Shown: positions 1-9,059 of the stretch, one piece after another
Layout: each line of letters starts with the position of its first letter
How positions within the stretch are numbered: position 1 is the first letter of the stretch
Assembly: GCA_019414665.1 (NCBI GenBank)
Contig: DXLO01000008.1
Location: 14,472-78,471 of the forward strand
Source: Bacteroides sp.
Lineage (GTDB): Bacteria > Bacteroidota > Bacteroidia > Bacteroidales > Bacteroidaceae
DNA length: 64,000 bases
Reading direction: 5' to 3'
The notes under the pieces: generated by a model
Told to the model about the DNA's origin: nothing
The model's input: the letters and a program-made list of their open reading frames with translations, nothing else
The model's database searches: none
Program-made: the position numbers and the translations under genes

Positions 1-1
1 T

Positions 2-2671
2 TTGAACAAGAAAACTGCGCCAAAGGTTGTAGAACCAGTTGCGAAAGTTATTGAACAAACTCCGAAAGCAGAACCCGTGGTGGAAAAGGTGGTTGAGAGG
101 AAGGAAACTCCCCAACCCGAGAAGGAAACGCCGAAGCCTGTGGTGGTAGAGGAAAAGAAACCGGAACCTGCTCCTCAACCTGCTCCTGCTCCAGTTCTGG
201 AAGAGAAGAAAGAGCCTAAAATTGAAAAGACGGAAGAAAAGACACCCCAGGTGAAAGAGATGGAAAAAGAAACACCCGAAGCAGCACCCGTTCAGGAAAA
301 AGAAGAAGACGATGTATTTAAAATTCGTCCTACTGAATTTAAATCGAAAATTAATGTAGTAGGTCAGATTGATCTGGCTGCATTGAATCAGTCTACCCGT
401 CCGAAAAAGAAATCGAAGGAAGAAAAACGGAAAGAGAGAGAAGAGAAAGATAAGCAGCGTCAGGAACAGCGTAAACTGATGAAGGATGCTATTATCAAAG
501 AAATCCGTAAGGGAGACGATAAGATTTCTAAAAACTCGGTTAACGATGATGCTGCAAAGAAGAAAAAACGCAATAGAATAAATAAGGAACGTGTGGATAT
601 AAATGCTGCCGGTACAACAAATGCTGGAGGAGCATCTAATAATAACCAACGTAACGATAACGCTAACAGACCGAATAGGAACAATAACTCCAAACCTAAT
701 GGCAATAACAATCAGGGTGGAGGCAAATTTAATAAAGACCGTTTCAAGAAACCTGTTGTAAAAGCGGAAGTTAGTGATGAAGATGTGGCAAAGCAGGTTA
801 AGGAAACATTGGCACGTCTGACTAACAAGACTAAGAACAAGGCTGCCAAGTATCGTAAGGAGAAACGTGAAAATGTTCAGAACCGCCTGATGGAACAGGA
901 GGAGATGGAACAGGAAGATAGCAAAATATTGAAACTGACCGAGTTCGTTACTGCGAACGAACTGGCAAGTATGATGGATATTCCTGTTACTCAGGTTATC
1001 GCTACTTGTATGAGTATCGGTATCATGGTCTCTATCAATCAGCGTCTGGATGCCGAGACAATCAACCTGGTAGCGGAAGAATTCGGATACAAGACAGAAT
1101 ATGTAAGTGCTGAGGTAGCACAGGCTATTACAGAAGAGGAAGATAACGAAGAAGATTTGCAGCCGCGTGCTCCGATTGTGACAGTAATGGGACATGTTGA
1201 TCATGGTAAGACTTCATTACTGGACTATATTCGTAAAGCAAATGTAATTGCCGGTGAGGCAGGTGGTATCACCCAGCATATCGGTGCTTACAATGTGAAA
1301 TTGGAAGACGGACGTCATATTACATTCTTGGATACTCCGGGTCACGAGGCATTTACCGCCATGCGTGCCCGTGGTGCGAAAGTGACGGATATTGCTATTA
1401 TTATTGTAGCTGCCGATGATAATGTGATGCCGCAGACCAAAGAGGCGATTAATCATGCTATGGCTGCCGGTGTGCCTATCGTATTTGCTATTAATAAGGT
1501 GGATAAGCCGCACGCCAATCCGGATAAGATTAAGGAAGAACTGGCTGCCATGAACTTCCTGGTGGAAGAGTGGGGTGGTAAGTATCAGTCGCAAGATATT
1601 TCGGCAAAGAAAGGTACAGGTGTACACGATTTGTTGGAAAAAGTATTGCTGGAAGCTGAAATGTTGGATTTGAAGGCTAATCCCGACCGCAAGGCAACCG
1701 GTTCTATCATTGAATCGTCCTTGGACAAGGGACGCGGTTATGTGGCTACTATGTTGGTGGCAAACGGTACGCTGAAAATGGGCGATATAGTCTTGGCTGG
1801 TACTAGTTATGGTAAGGTGAAAGCCATGTTTAATGAACGTAACCAGCGCATCAAGGAGGCCGGTCCTTCCGAACCGGTATTGATTCTGGGACTGAACGGT
1901 GCTCCTGCGGCAGGTGATACTTTCCATGTGATTGATACGGAACAAGAGGCTCGTGACATTGCCAACAAGCGTGAACAGTTGCAGCGTGAGCAGGGCTTGC
2001 GTACTCAGAAACTGCTGACATTGGATGAAGTGGGCCGTCGTTTGGCTTTGGGTGATTTCCATGAGCTGAATGTGATTGTTAAAGGTGACGTGGACGGTTC
2101 TGTCGAAGCGTTGAGCGACTCATTGATAAAACTGTCTACAGAACAGGTACAGGTTAATGTGATCCACAAAGGTGTCGGTCAGATTTCCGAGTCGGATGTG
2201 ACTTTGGCTGCTGCATCAGATGCGATTATTGTAGGTTTCCAGGTTCGTCCTTCAAGTTCTGCCGGCAAACTGGCTGAGCAGGAGGGGGTGGATATCCGCA
2301 AATATTCTGTTATCTATGATGCGATTGAAGAAGTGAAGGCTGCTATGGAAGGTATGCTGGCACCTACTTTGAAGGAACAGATTACTGCAACCATCGAAGT
2401 GCGTGAAGTCTTCAATATTACCAAGGTCGGTTTGGTTGCCGGTGCTATGGTGAAGACAGGTAAGGTGAAACGTTCTGATAAGGCACGCTTGATTCGTGAT
2501 GGTATTGTAGTCTTTACCGGTGCTATCAATGCTTTGAAGCGTTTCAAGGATGATGTGAAAGAAGTAGGTACTAACTTTGAATGTGGTATCAGTCTGACAA
2601 ACTGTAACGATATCAAGGTCGGTGATATTATTGAAGCTTACGAAGAAGTAGAGGTTAAACAGACTTTGTAA
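2..2671 (+). CDS. infB: Translation initiation factor IF-2 (5' end outside window)
   Basis: GTPase that places initiator tRNA on the 30S ribosomal subunit. The reading frame is open to the left edge, so the true start lies outside the window; 889 residues are visible. The first ~300 residues are a low-complexity, Lys/Glu/Pro- and then Asn-rich linker typical of Bacteroidetes IF-2. The IF-2 N-terminal subdomain follows (~310-370), then the GTPase domain. All G motifs are visible: GHVDHGKT (~395), DTPGH, NKVD and SAKKG. The C-terminal half carries the IF-2 domains II-IV. It is followed by cvpA and sufBCDS on the same strand, so it may head or share their transcript. Identity is certain; only the N-terminus is missing. 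Confidence 0.97.
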   Translation: MNKKTAPKVVEPVAKVIEQTPKAEPVVEKVVERKETPQPEKETPKPVVVEEKKPEPAPQPAPAPVLEEKKEPKIEKTEEKTPQVKEMEKETPEAAPVQEKEEDDVFKIRPTEFKSKINVVGQIDLAALNQSTRPKKKSKEEKRKEREEKDKQRQEQRKLMKDAIIKEIRKGDDKISKNSVNDDAAKKKKRNRINKERVDINAAGTTNAGGASNNNQRNDNANRPNRNNNSKPNGNNNQGGGKFNKDRFKKPVVKAEVSDEDVAKQVKETLARLTNKTKNKAAKYRKEKRENVQNRLMEQEEMEQEDSKILKLTEFVTANELASMMDIPVTQVIATCMSIGIMVSINQRLDAETINLVAEEFGYKTEYVSAEVAQAITEEEDNEEDLQPRAPIVTVMGHVDHGKTSLLDYIRKANVIAGEAGGITQHIGAYNVKLEDGRHITFLDTPGHEAFTAMRARGAKVTDIAIIIVAADDNVMPQTKEAINHAMAAGVPIVFAINKVDKPHANPDKIKEELAAMNFLVEEWGGKYQSQDISAKKGTGVHDLLEKVLLEAEMLDLKANPDRKATGSIIESSLDKGRGYVATMLVANGTLKMGDIVLAGTSYGKVKAMFNERNQRIKEAGPSEPVLILGLNGAPAAGDTFHVIDTEQEARDIANKREQLQREQGLRTQKLLTLDEVGRRLALGDFHELNVIVKGDVDGSVEALSDSLIKLSTEQVQVNVIHKGVGQISESDVTLAAASDAIIVGFQVRPSSSAGKLAEQEGVDIRKYSVIYDAIEEVKAAMEGMLAPTLKEQITATIEVREVFNITKVGLVAGAMVKTGKVKRSDKARLIRDGIVVFTGAINALKRFKDDVKEVGTNFECGISLTNCNDIKVGDIIEAYEEVEVKQTL

Positions 2672-2697
2672 TACACTGAAGTCTGAGAATATAGATG

Positions 2698-2786
2698 GTA
2701 ATGTCATCCTGAGCATAGCGAAGGATCTGGCACCTCGCCCAGCGCGTGGGCTGGCAGATTCTTCGCTTTGTTCAGAATGGCATTAC
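2698..2786. repeat. REP-like inverted repeat between infB and cvpA
   Basis: Two 32-bp arms (2698-2729 and 2755-2786) are inverted copies with five mismatches, each holding a GCGAAG(A/G)ATCTG core. The loop contains its own GCCC/GGGC stem. A related element lies at 28746-28811, and a shorter palindrome at 22486-22528 shares CGAAGAATCTG. In RNA it would form a long hairpin between the infB stop and cvpA, so it may act as a partial terminator or mRNA stabiliser. I recall this motif as dispersed in Bacteroidetes genomes; that is from memory. Confidence 0.75.
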
Positions 2787-2809
2787 TGCTTTTTGTAATA
2801 ACGATAAAG

Positions 2810-3313
2810 ATGGCGACAATAGATATTATTATATTGGCTATGATTGGTGTGGGTGTCATTATGGGATTAATAAAAGGATTTGTGAAGCAGATGGCGTCTA
2901 TTGTAGGGTTGATAGCCGGATTGCTGATGGCTCGTGCCTTGTTTGGCATTGTTGCCGAAAGGTTGGCGCCGGTTCTAGGTACTTCGACGACTGTAGCACA
3001 GGTCTTGGCTTTTATATTGATCTGGATAGCTGTACCTTTAGGTTTTGCGTTCGTCGCCTCTTTGTTGACAAAAGCATTGGATGCTGTGCACCTGGGATGG
3101 CTGAACCGTTGGTTAGGCAGCGGATTGGGAGCATTGAAGTATATGATACTGATAGGGTTAGCTATTCATGTGATAGAATATATAGATCCGAACAATGAGA
3201 TGATCAGTGCAACAAAAAAGAAGGAATCAGTGTTATATTATTCTATGAGGGACTTGTCCGGTATCTTTTTTCCGGTATTTAAGAATGTAACAGAACAATT
3301 AATAGAAATATAA
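2810..3313 (+). CDS. cvpA: CvpA family membrane protein
   Basis: A small integral membrane protein of the CvpA (colicin V production) family, 167 residues from the chosen start. Four hydrophobic segments are visible, beginning with a helix at residues ~2-20, followed by a G-L-I-K-G-F-V-K-Q loop typical of the family. The ATG at 2810 is preferred over upstream in-frame starts (TTG 2768, ATG 2777) because those lie inside the REP-like element and would add residues the family does not have. The family's exact function is unsettled (envelope homeostasis in other bacteria). It sits 7 bp upstream of sufB and is probably cotranscribed with the suf genes. Confidence 0.85.
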   Translation: MATIDIIILAMIGVGVIMGLIKGFVKQMASIVGLIAGLLMARALFGIVAERLAPVLGTSTTVAQVLAFILIWIAVPLGFAFVASLLTKALDAVHLGWLNRWLGSGLGALKYMILIGLAIHVIEYIDPNNEMISATKKKESVLYYSMRDLSGIFFPVFKNVTEQLIEI

Positions 3314-3320
3314 GATAGAT

Positions 3321-4772
3321 ATGCAAGAAGAACCCAATAAATATGTGAAAGAACTGACGCAGGAGAAGTACAAATATGGCTTCACCACAGAAGTTCACAC
3401 AGATATTATAGAAAGGGGATTGAATGAGGATGTTATCCGCTTGATTTCTGCAAAGAAGAACGAGCCGGAGTGGTTGCTGGAGTTTCGCCTGAAAGCATAC
3501 CGCTACTGGTTGACCATGGAGATGCCTGCATGGGCACACCTCACTATCCCTGAAATAGATTATCAGGCTATATCCTATTATGCGGACCCTACAAAGAAAA
3601 AAGAAGGACCGAAAAGTATGGATGAGGTAGATCCTGAGTTGATTAAAACTTTCAATAAATTAGGTATTCCTTTGGAGGAGCAAATGGCGTTGAGCGGTAT
3701 GGCAGTAGATGCTGTCATGGACTCTGTATCCGTCAAGACTACATTTAAAGAAACCTTGTTGGAAAAAGGGATTATTTTTTGTTCGTTCAGTGAAGCGGTG
3801 CGTGAGCATCCCGATTTGGTGAAGAAATATCTGGGTTCGGTGGTCGGGCCGCGGGATAATTTCTTTGCAGCCTTGAACTCGGCAGTATTCAGTGACGGAT
3901 CGTTTGTATATATTCCGAAAGGAGTGCGTTGTCCTATGGAACTCTCCACTTATTTCCGTATCAATGCAGCCAATACCGGTCAGTTTGAGCGTACACTGAT
4001 TGTTGCGGATGATGATAGTTATGTTTCTTATCTGGAAGGATGTACGGCCCCTATGCGGGATGAGAACCAATTACATGCGGCCATAGTGGAGATTGTGGTG
4101 CACGACCGTGCGGAAGTGAAATATTCTACCGTACAGAACTGGTATCCGGGAGATGCCGAAGGCAAAGGAGGAGTATATAACTTTGTGACAAAACGCGGTC
4201 ATTGCAAAGGAGTGGATAGCAAATTGAGTTGGACACAGGTGGAAACCGGATCGGCCATTACTTGGAAATATCCCAGTTGTATCCTGAGTGGAGATAATTC
4301 TACTGCTGAATTCTATTCGGTGGCAGTAACGAATAACTATCAGCAGGCTGATACGGGGACTAAAATGATTCATTTAGGCAGAAATACCCGTAGTACCATT
4401 GTTAGTAAAGGAATCAGTGCCGGAAAGAGCCAGAACTCTTATCGTGGTCTGGTACGTGTGGCTCAGAAAGCAGACAATGCCCGTAATTACAGTCAGTGTG
4501 ACTCTTTGTTGCTGGGGAGCCAGTGTGGTGCTCATACATTCCCATATATGGATATTCATAACGAGACAGCTGTGGTGGAACATGAGGCGACAACCAGCAA
4601 GATCAGCGAAGACCAGTTGTTTTATTGCAATCAGCGCGGTATTCCTACAGAAGATGCTATTGGGTTGATTGTCAATGGATATGCAAAAGAAGTACTGAAT
4701 AAACTTCCAATGGAGTTTGCGGTGGAGGCACAGAAACTGCTGGCTATTTCTCTAGAGGGAAGTGTAGGATAA
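3321..4772 (+). CDS. sufB: Fe-S cluster assembly scaffold protein SufB
   Basis: SufB is the core of the SufBC2D complex, which assembles iron-sulfur clusters in the cytoplasm. The 483-residue length is normal for the family. Typical SufB features are present: the N-terminal region ending in a PEWLLEFRLKA motif, the beta-helix core, and the C-terminal segment with EHEATTSKI and IVNGYAKEV. The ATG at 3321 follows the cvpA stop by 7 bp. It begins a sufB-sufC-sufD-sufS run on one strand with gaps of a few to about 30 bp, consistent with one operon. No sufE, sufA or sufU partner is encoded in the window. Confidence 0.97.
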   Translation: MQEEPNKYVKELTQEKYKYGFTTEVHTDIIERGLNEDVIRLISAKKNEPEWLLEFRLKAYRYWLTMEMPAWAHLTIPEIDYQAISYYADPTKKKEGPKSMDEVDPELIKTFNKLGIPLEEQMALSGMAVDAVMDSVSVKTTFKETLLEKGIIFCSFSEAVREHPDLVKKYLGSVVGPRDNFFAALNSAVFSDGSFVYIPKGVRCPMELSTYFRINAANTGQFERTLIVADDDSYVSYLEGCTAPMRDENQLHAAIVEIVVHDRAEVKYSTVQNWYPGDAEGKGGVYNFVTKRGHCKGVDSKLSWTQVETGSAITWKYPSCILSGDNSTAEFYSVAVTNNYQQADTGTKMIHLGRNTRSTIVSKGISAGKSQNSYRGLVRVAQKADNARNYSQCDSLLLGSQCGAHTFPYMDIHNETAVVEHEATTSKISEDQLFYCNQRGIPTEDAIGLIVNGYAKEVLNKLPMEFAVEAQKLLAISLEGSVG

Positions 4773-4799
4773 ATGAAGAACTAAGAATTTAATAGAATT

Positions 4800-5552
4800 A
4801 TGTTAGAGATAAAAGACTTACATGCCAGTGTCAATGGCAAAGAAATATTGAAAGGTATTAATCTAAGCATAAAGAAAGGTGAAGTTCATGCTATTATGGG
4901 ACCCAACGGTTCCGGAAAGAGTACCCTTTCGTCTGTGTTGGTAGGCAATCCGGCTTTTGAGGTAACGAAAGGTTCGGTGACTTTTGAAGGAAAAGATTTG
5001 TTGGCTTTGAGTCCTGAGGATCGCAGTCATGAAGGTCTGTTTTTGTCTTTCCAATATCCGGTGGAGATTCCCGGAGTCAGTATGGTGAACTTTATGCGTG
5101 CGGCGGTAAACGAGCAGCGTAAATATAAAGGCCTCCCTGCATTGACAGCCAGTGAGTTCTTGAAGCTGATGCGCGAGAAGCGGGCTGTGGTGGAATTGGA
5201 TAATAAATTGGCAAACCGTTCGGTAAACGAGGGATTCAGCGGTGGTGAGAAGAAGCGCAATGAGATCTTCCAGATGGCTATGCTGGAACCTAAGTTGAGC
5301 ATTTTGGATGAAACGGATTCCGGTCTTGATATTGATGCGTTGCGTATTGTAGCCGAGGGTGTGAACAAACTGAAAACTCCCGAAACAAGTTGTATCGTCA
5401 TTACGCACTATCAACGGTTGCTGGATTATATCAAACCCGATATTGTACATGTATTGTATAAAGGACGTATTGTGAAGACTGCGGGTCCCGAATTGGCTTT
5501 GGAACTGGAAGAGCGTGGTTACGACTGGATAAAAGCCGAGTTGGGAGAATAA
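4800..5552 (+). CDS. sufC: Fe-S assembly ATPase SufC
   Basis: Soluble ABC-type ATPase that energises the SufBC2D scaffold. The 250-residue protein has Walker A GPNGSGKST at residues 34-42, the signature FSGGEKKRNEI near 150 and Walker B with LSILDETDSGLD, which is the hallmark SufC variant of the D-loop region. It lacks membrane segments, as expected. It lies between sufB and sufD in the suf operon, with short gaps on each side. Confidence 0.97.
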   Translation: MLEIKDLHASVNGKEILKGINLSIKKGEVHAIMGPNGSGKSTLSSVLVGNPAFEVTKGSVTFEGKDLLALSPEDRSHEGLFLSFQYPVEIPGVSMVNFMRAAVNEQRKYKGLPALTASEFLKLMREKRAVVELDNKLANRSVNEGFSGGEKKRNEIFQMAMLEPKLSILDETDSGLDIDALRIVAEGVNKLKTPETSCIVITHYQRLLDYIKPDIVHVLYKGRIVKTAGPELALELEERGYDWIKAELGE

Positions 5553-5581
5553 TAATTTGATGCCTAAAGAAGAAAGTGATT

Positions 5582-6925
5582 ATGAGAGCAGAACAACAAT
5601 ATATTGATCTCTTTTCTCAATGTGAGGCGATGATTTGCCGGCATAGTGCCGAGGTGCTGAACGCTCCCCGTGCGCAAGCTTTCGCAGATTTCGAAAAATT
5701 AGGTTTCCCTACCCGCAAACAGGAGAAGTATAAATATACGGATGTGAGCAAGTTGTTCGAGCCGGATTATGGTTTGAATTTGAACAGACTCGACATTCCG
5801 GTGAATCCGTATGAAGTGTTCAAGTGCGATGTACCTAATATGAGTACCGCTCTTTATTTTGTAGTAAACGATGCTTTTTATCGTAAGGCTTTGCCGAAGG
5901 CACAATTGCCGGAAGGAGTGTTGCTTGGCAGCTTGAAAGAGCTGTCTGAACAATATCCGGCTTTGGTCAAGCAGTATTATGGCAAGTTGGCAGATACTTC
6001 CAAGGATGGTGTGACCGCCTTCAATACTACTTTTGCCCAGGATGGCTTTATGCTGTATGTGCCGAAAGGCGTGGTGGTGGACAAACCCATTCAACTGGTG
6101 AACATATTGCGTGCTGATGTTAATTTTATGGTGAACCGCCGTGTGCTGGTTGTGCTGGAAGAAGGTGCGCAGGCTCGTCTGTTGATTTGTGATCATGCCA
6201 TGGATAATGTAAATTTCCTTTCTACTCAGGTTATTGAGGTCTTTGCAAAAGAAAATGCTACTTTCGATCTTTATGAACTGGAAGAAACCCATACCAGCAC
6301 AGTGCGTTTCAGTAACCTCTATGTGAACCAGGAGGCAGACAGTAATGTGCTTTTGAATGGTATGACTTTGCATAACGGTACTACGCGTAATACAACTGAA
6401 GTAACTTTGGCCGGACGTGGAGCTGAGATCAATTTGTGTGGTATGGTCATTGCCGATAAGAATGAACAGGTGGACAATCATACTTTCATTGACCACAAGG
6501 TTGCTGATTGCACTAGTAATGAGCTGTTTAAATATGTATTGGATGATCAGGCGACAGGTGCGTTTGCCGGAAAAGTATTGGTACGTGAAGGAGCACAACA
6601 TACTAATTCCCAACAAACCAACCGCAACCTCTGTGCTACTCGTGATGCCCATATGTACACTCAGCCGCAACTGGAAATTTATGCGGATGACGTAAAATGC
6701 TCTCACGGAGCTACTGTCGGTCAGCTGGATGAAAATGCGTTGTTCTATATGCAACAGCGTGGTATCAGTCTGAAGGAAGCACGTTTATTGCTTATGTTTG
6801 CTTTTGTCAATGAAGTAATAGATACGATCCGCCTGGATGCATTGAAAGACCGTTTGCATCTGTTGGTGGAAAAACGTTTCCGTGGTGAGTTGAATAAATG
6901 TCAGGGATGTGCGATATGTAAATAA
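5582..6925 (+). CDS. sufD: Fe-S cluster assembly protein SufD
   Basis: SufD is the paralogue of SufB that pairs with it in SufBC2D and supports iron delivery to the scaffold. About 447 residues. The N-terminal part has the PTRKQEKYKYTDVSKLFEPDY stretch, followed by the beta-helix core and a C-terminal KCSHGATVGQLDENALFYMQQRG motif, which are standard for SufD. A GTG two codons upstream (5576) is an alternative start; the ATG at 5582, preceded by the A/G-rich AAAGAAGAAAG, is preferred. The C-terminus ends in a Cys-rich CQGCAICK tail. The sufS start follows 6 bp after the stop. Confidence 0.95.
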   Translation: MRAEQQYIDLFSQCEAMICRHSAEVLNAPRAQAFADFEKLGFPTRKQEKYKYTDVSKLFEPDYGLNLNRLDIPVNPYEVFKCDVPNMSTALYFVVNDAFYRKALPKAQLPEGVLLGSLKELSEQYPALVKQYYGKLADTSKDGVTAFNTTFAQDGFMLYVPKGVVVDKPIQLVNILRADVNFMVNRRVLVVLEEGAQARLLICDHAMDNVNFLSTQVIEVFAKENATFDLYELEETHTSTVRFSNLYVNQEADSNVLLNGMTLHNGTTRNTTEVTLAGRGAEINLCGMVIADKNEQVDNHTFIDHKVADCTSNELFKYVLDDQATGAFAGKVLVREGAQHTNSQQTNRNLCATRDAHMYTQPQLEIYADDVKCSHGATVGQLDENALFYMQQRGISLKEARLLLMFAFVNEVIDTIRLDALKDRLHLLVEKRFRGELNKCQGCAICK

Positions 6926-6931
6926 GACGCC

Positions 6932-8146
6932 ATGTACGATATACAAAAAATAAGAGAAGATTTTCCGATATTAGATCGGGAGGTGTATGGAAAGCCGCTT
7001 ATTTATCTGGATAATGGGGCTACCACTCAGAAACCGCGCCAAGTGGTTGAAGCCATAACCGATGAATATTATTCGGTCAATGCCAATGTGCATCGTGGTG
7101 TGCATTTCCTGTCTCAGCAGGCTACCGAGTTGCATGAAGCTTCTCGTGAGACTGTACGTCGTTTTATCAATGCACGCAGTAGCAATGAAATCGTGTTTAC
7201 ACGGGGCACGACGGAGAGTATCAACCTGTTGGCTTCTTCTTTTGCCGACAGTCAGATGAAGGAAGGCGATGAAGTGATTGTTTCTGTCATGGAGCATCAC
7301 AGCAATATTGTACCTTGGCAGTTACAGGCTGCGCGTAAAGGAATCGTGCTGAAAGTGATTCCCATGAATGACAGGGGAGAACTGTTGTTGGATGAATATG
7401 AGAAACTCTTTTCGGAACGGACCAAGCTGGTGAGTTTCGCTCATGTAAGTAATGTGTTGGGCACTGTCAATCCGGCGAAAGAGATGATTGCGACTGCCCA
7501 TGCACACGGTGTTCCCGTTTTGATTGACGGGGCGCAGAGTGTTCCTCACATGAAAGTGGATGTCCAGGATTTGGATGCCGACTTTTTTGCTTTCAGCGGA
7601 CATAAGATATATGGTCCTACCGGTGTGGGGGTGCTTTATGGAAAGGAAGAGTGGCTGGATAAGCTTCCACCTTACCAGGGGGGAGGCGAGATGATACAAA
7701 GTGTCAGCTTCGAGAAAACGACTTTTAATGAATTGCCGTTTAAGTTTGAAGCGGGAACTCCCGATTATATCGGCACTACCGCCTTGGCAAAAGCGTTGGA
7801 TTATGTATCTGCCATTGGTATGGAGAACATTGCTGCCCATGAGCATGAACTGACCCTATATGCCATGCAGCGTCTGAAAGAAATAAACGGGATGCGTATC
7901 TTCGGAGAGGCTGAGCATAAGAGCAGTGTCATTTCTTTCTTGGTAGGAAATATTCATCATTTGGATATGGGTACGTTGCTTGACCGTCTGGGCATTGCCG
8001 TACGTACCGGGCATCATTGTGCTCAGCCTTTGATGATTCGTATGGGGATTGAGGGAACTGTACGTGCTTCTTTCGGTTTGTATAATACCAAGGAGGAGAT
8101 AGATATGCTGGCTGCCGGCATTGAGCGCGTCAGCAGGATGTTTTGA
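6932..8146 (+). CDS. sufS: SufS-type cysteine desulfurase
   Basis: PLP-dependent class II cysteine desulfurase that takes sulfur from L-cysteine for Fe-S cluster assembly. 404 residues, the usual SufS length. The PLP lysine is K225 in SGHKIYGPTG, and the persulfide-forming cysteine is C363 in RTGHHCAQP, which marks SufS/CsdA rather than IscS. It is the last gene of the infB-cvpA-sufBCDS run and is followed 21 bp later by a strong terminator. SufS usually needs a SufE or SufU partner, which must be encoded elsewhere. Confidence 0.96.
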   Translation: MYDIQKIREDFPILDREVYGKPLIYLDNGATTQKPRQVVEAITDEYYSVNANVHRGVHFLSQQATELHEASRETVRRFINARSSNEIVFTRGTTESINLLASSFADSQMKEGDEVIVSVMEHHSNIVPWQLQAARKGIVLKVIPMNDRGELLLDEYEKLFSERTKLVSFAHVSNVLGTVNPAKEMIATAHAHGVPVLIDGAQSVPHMKVDVQDLDADFFAFSGHKIYGPTGVGVLYGKEEWLDKLPPYQGGGEMIQSVSFEKTTFNELPFKFEAGTPDYIGTTALAKALDYVSAIGMENIAAHEHELTLYAMQRLKEINGMRIFGEAEHKSSVISFLVGNIHHLDMGTLLDRLGIAVRTGHHCAQPLMIRMGIEGTVRASFGLYNTKEEIDMLAAGIERVSRMF

Positions 8147-8167
8147 TTTCTCCAAACGAAATAAGTC

Positions 8168-8209
8168 GCCTGCCATTGATAAACATTATATTAATGGCAG
8201 GCTTTTTTT
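8168..8209 (+). terminator. Rho-independent terminator after sufS
   Basis: Perfect 10-bp stem GCCTGCCATT / AATGGCAGGC followed directly by seven T. It lies 21 bp after the sufS stop and closes the suf operon. Confidence 0.93.
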
Positions 8210-8296
8210 GTATAACAAGAATCAGCGGAACTTCCCACAAGATTGGGAGAAACTTCTCACAAGATTTGCCGCATCTTGTAACAAGATATCAGGCAT
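8209..8296. repeat. 22-bp-period tandem array (locus C)
   Basis: Four consecutive 22-bp units (8209, 8231, 8253, 8275) share the pattern CTTnnnACAAGAT followed by a variable 9-bp tail. The fourth unit contains the perfect palindrome ATCTTGTAACAAGAT; the other units match its right half best. Period and half-site layout match the arrays at 30703-30790 and 63852-63939, although the palindrome sequence differs. It starts at the end of the sufS terminator. No gene overlaps it convincingly. Confidence 0.65.
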
Positions 8297-8331
8297 CCCG
8301 GTTTCTTGCGTCTTTTTATGTTCTTTTCTGT

Positions 8332-8691
8332 GGGCATATTCCTCTTCCGGTGGGAAATATGCCCCTCCCGAAGAATTGCCCCAAAAATCCTTCAGAAGTT
8401 TCAGCCTCTCCGCAAACTGCCTGTTCATGGGCTTTCCGGCTGAAGGATTGGCTCTTAAAATTCTTCAGCCGGGTATTTATTCTTTCAGCCGGCATATACG
8501 TTTTTTCAGCTATGGCTGTGTACTTTCCGGCATCTTCGGAGTTTTCCCCATGTACCTGCGTGCTTTTCACCTTTCGGCCATTGGGTACGCTGAAGAATTT
8601 TTTTTCAGTCTGAAAGATTTCGAGGTATCAATTCTTCAGCCGGAATGCCGATGAACAAAGCGTTTGCGGAGAGGCTGAAACTTCTGAAGGA
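8332..8691. repeat. Long inverted repeat element with 58-bp arms
   Basis: Arms at 8388-8445 and 8634-8691 are inverted copies matching at 52 of 58 positions, with the outer 30 identical; they are 188 bp apart. Read outward, each arm resembles the start of a small coding region: on + M-N-K-A-F-A-E-R-L-K-L-L-K-E-K then stop, and on - M-N-R-Q-F-A-E-R-L-K-L-L-K-D. The interior repeats the word TTCAGCCGG several times. A separate hairpin (GGGCATATT / AATATGCCC) flanks it at 8332-8364. It may be a miniature mobile or REP-type element; no transposase is present. The 8147-9059 stretch shows no convincing complete gene. Confidence 0.6.
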
Positions 8692-8731
8692 AAAATAAGT
8701 GTTTTGCTATGTGTATATAAAGAAACAGGAG

Positions 8732-8789
8732 AAACAACAGGACGTATTAATAAAAGCTCTTGATGTTTTTTTAATATGTCCTGTTGTTT
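8732..8789. terminator. Strong hairpin, possible bidirectional terminator
   Basis: 12-bp perfect arms AAACAACAGGAC / GTCCTGTTGTTT, extended inward by TATTAA/TTAATA, with T-rich sequence on the right and A-rich sequence on the left. It sits between the convergent sufS and GH63-like genes. Confidence 0.6.
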
Positions 8790-8986
8790 TTAAAAAAGGG
8801 GCAGATGTTTTGAAGTTTCCTGTTGTGAAGTGTGAACACATACGGATGTATAGGCTGAAGGATATATCATGTTGCAGCCGGAAGATATATAATCTTACAC
8901 CTGTAACATTCTACTCATTCATTGGAGAATTTTTATCACTTCTGAAAAGAGTGTATTGGGGGTAACAGGTAATACGATATAAAAGT

Positions 8987-9020
8987 AGGGGGCCGCATTC
9001 ATCACGAGTGCAGCCCTCCT
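8987..9020 (-). terminator. Terminator-like hairpin behind the GH63-like gene
   Basis: On the - strand an imperfect GC-rich stem (GGAGGGCTGCA with TGCGGCCCCC) is followed by TACTTTTAT. It lies 40 bp downstream of the stop of the 9060-10994 gene. Confidence 0.55.
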
Positions 9021-9059
9021 TGGTATTGTATTATTTATATTAAGGTAAAAAGAGAGAGT

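Noticed and set aside
1217..2062. 281-codon open frame on the - strand
   Set aside because: Lies wholly inside infB, has no start signal or family resemblance, and its composition mirrors the infB codons.
2768..2809. Longer start for cvpA at TTG 2768
   Set aside because: It lies inside the right arm of the REP-like element and gives an N-terminus not seen in the family.
5699..6754. 351-codon open frame on the - strand opposite sufD
   Set aside because: Long by chance because of sufD codon use; the antisense protein is His/Ile-rich with no recognisable domain.
8209..8296. Considered as a CRISPR array, together with 30703-30790 and 63852-63939
   Set aside because: Units are 22 bp with no room for 30-nt spacers, the conserved parts are palindromes and no cas genes are nearby.
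8121..8654. 177-codon + strand frame after sufS
   Set aside because: Starts inside sufS, runs through the terminator, the 22-bp array and the inverted repeat, and reads as no known family.
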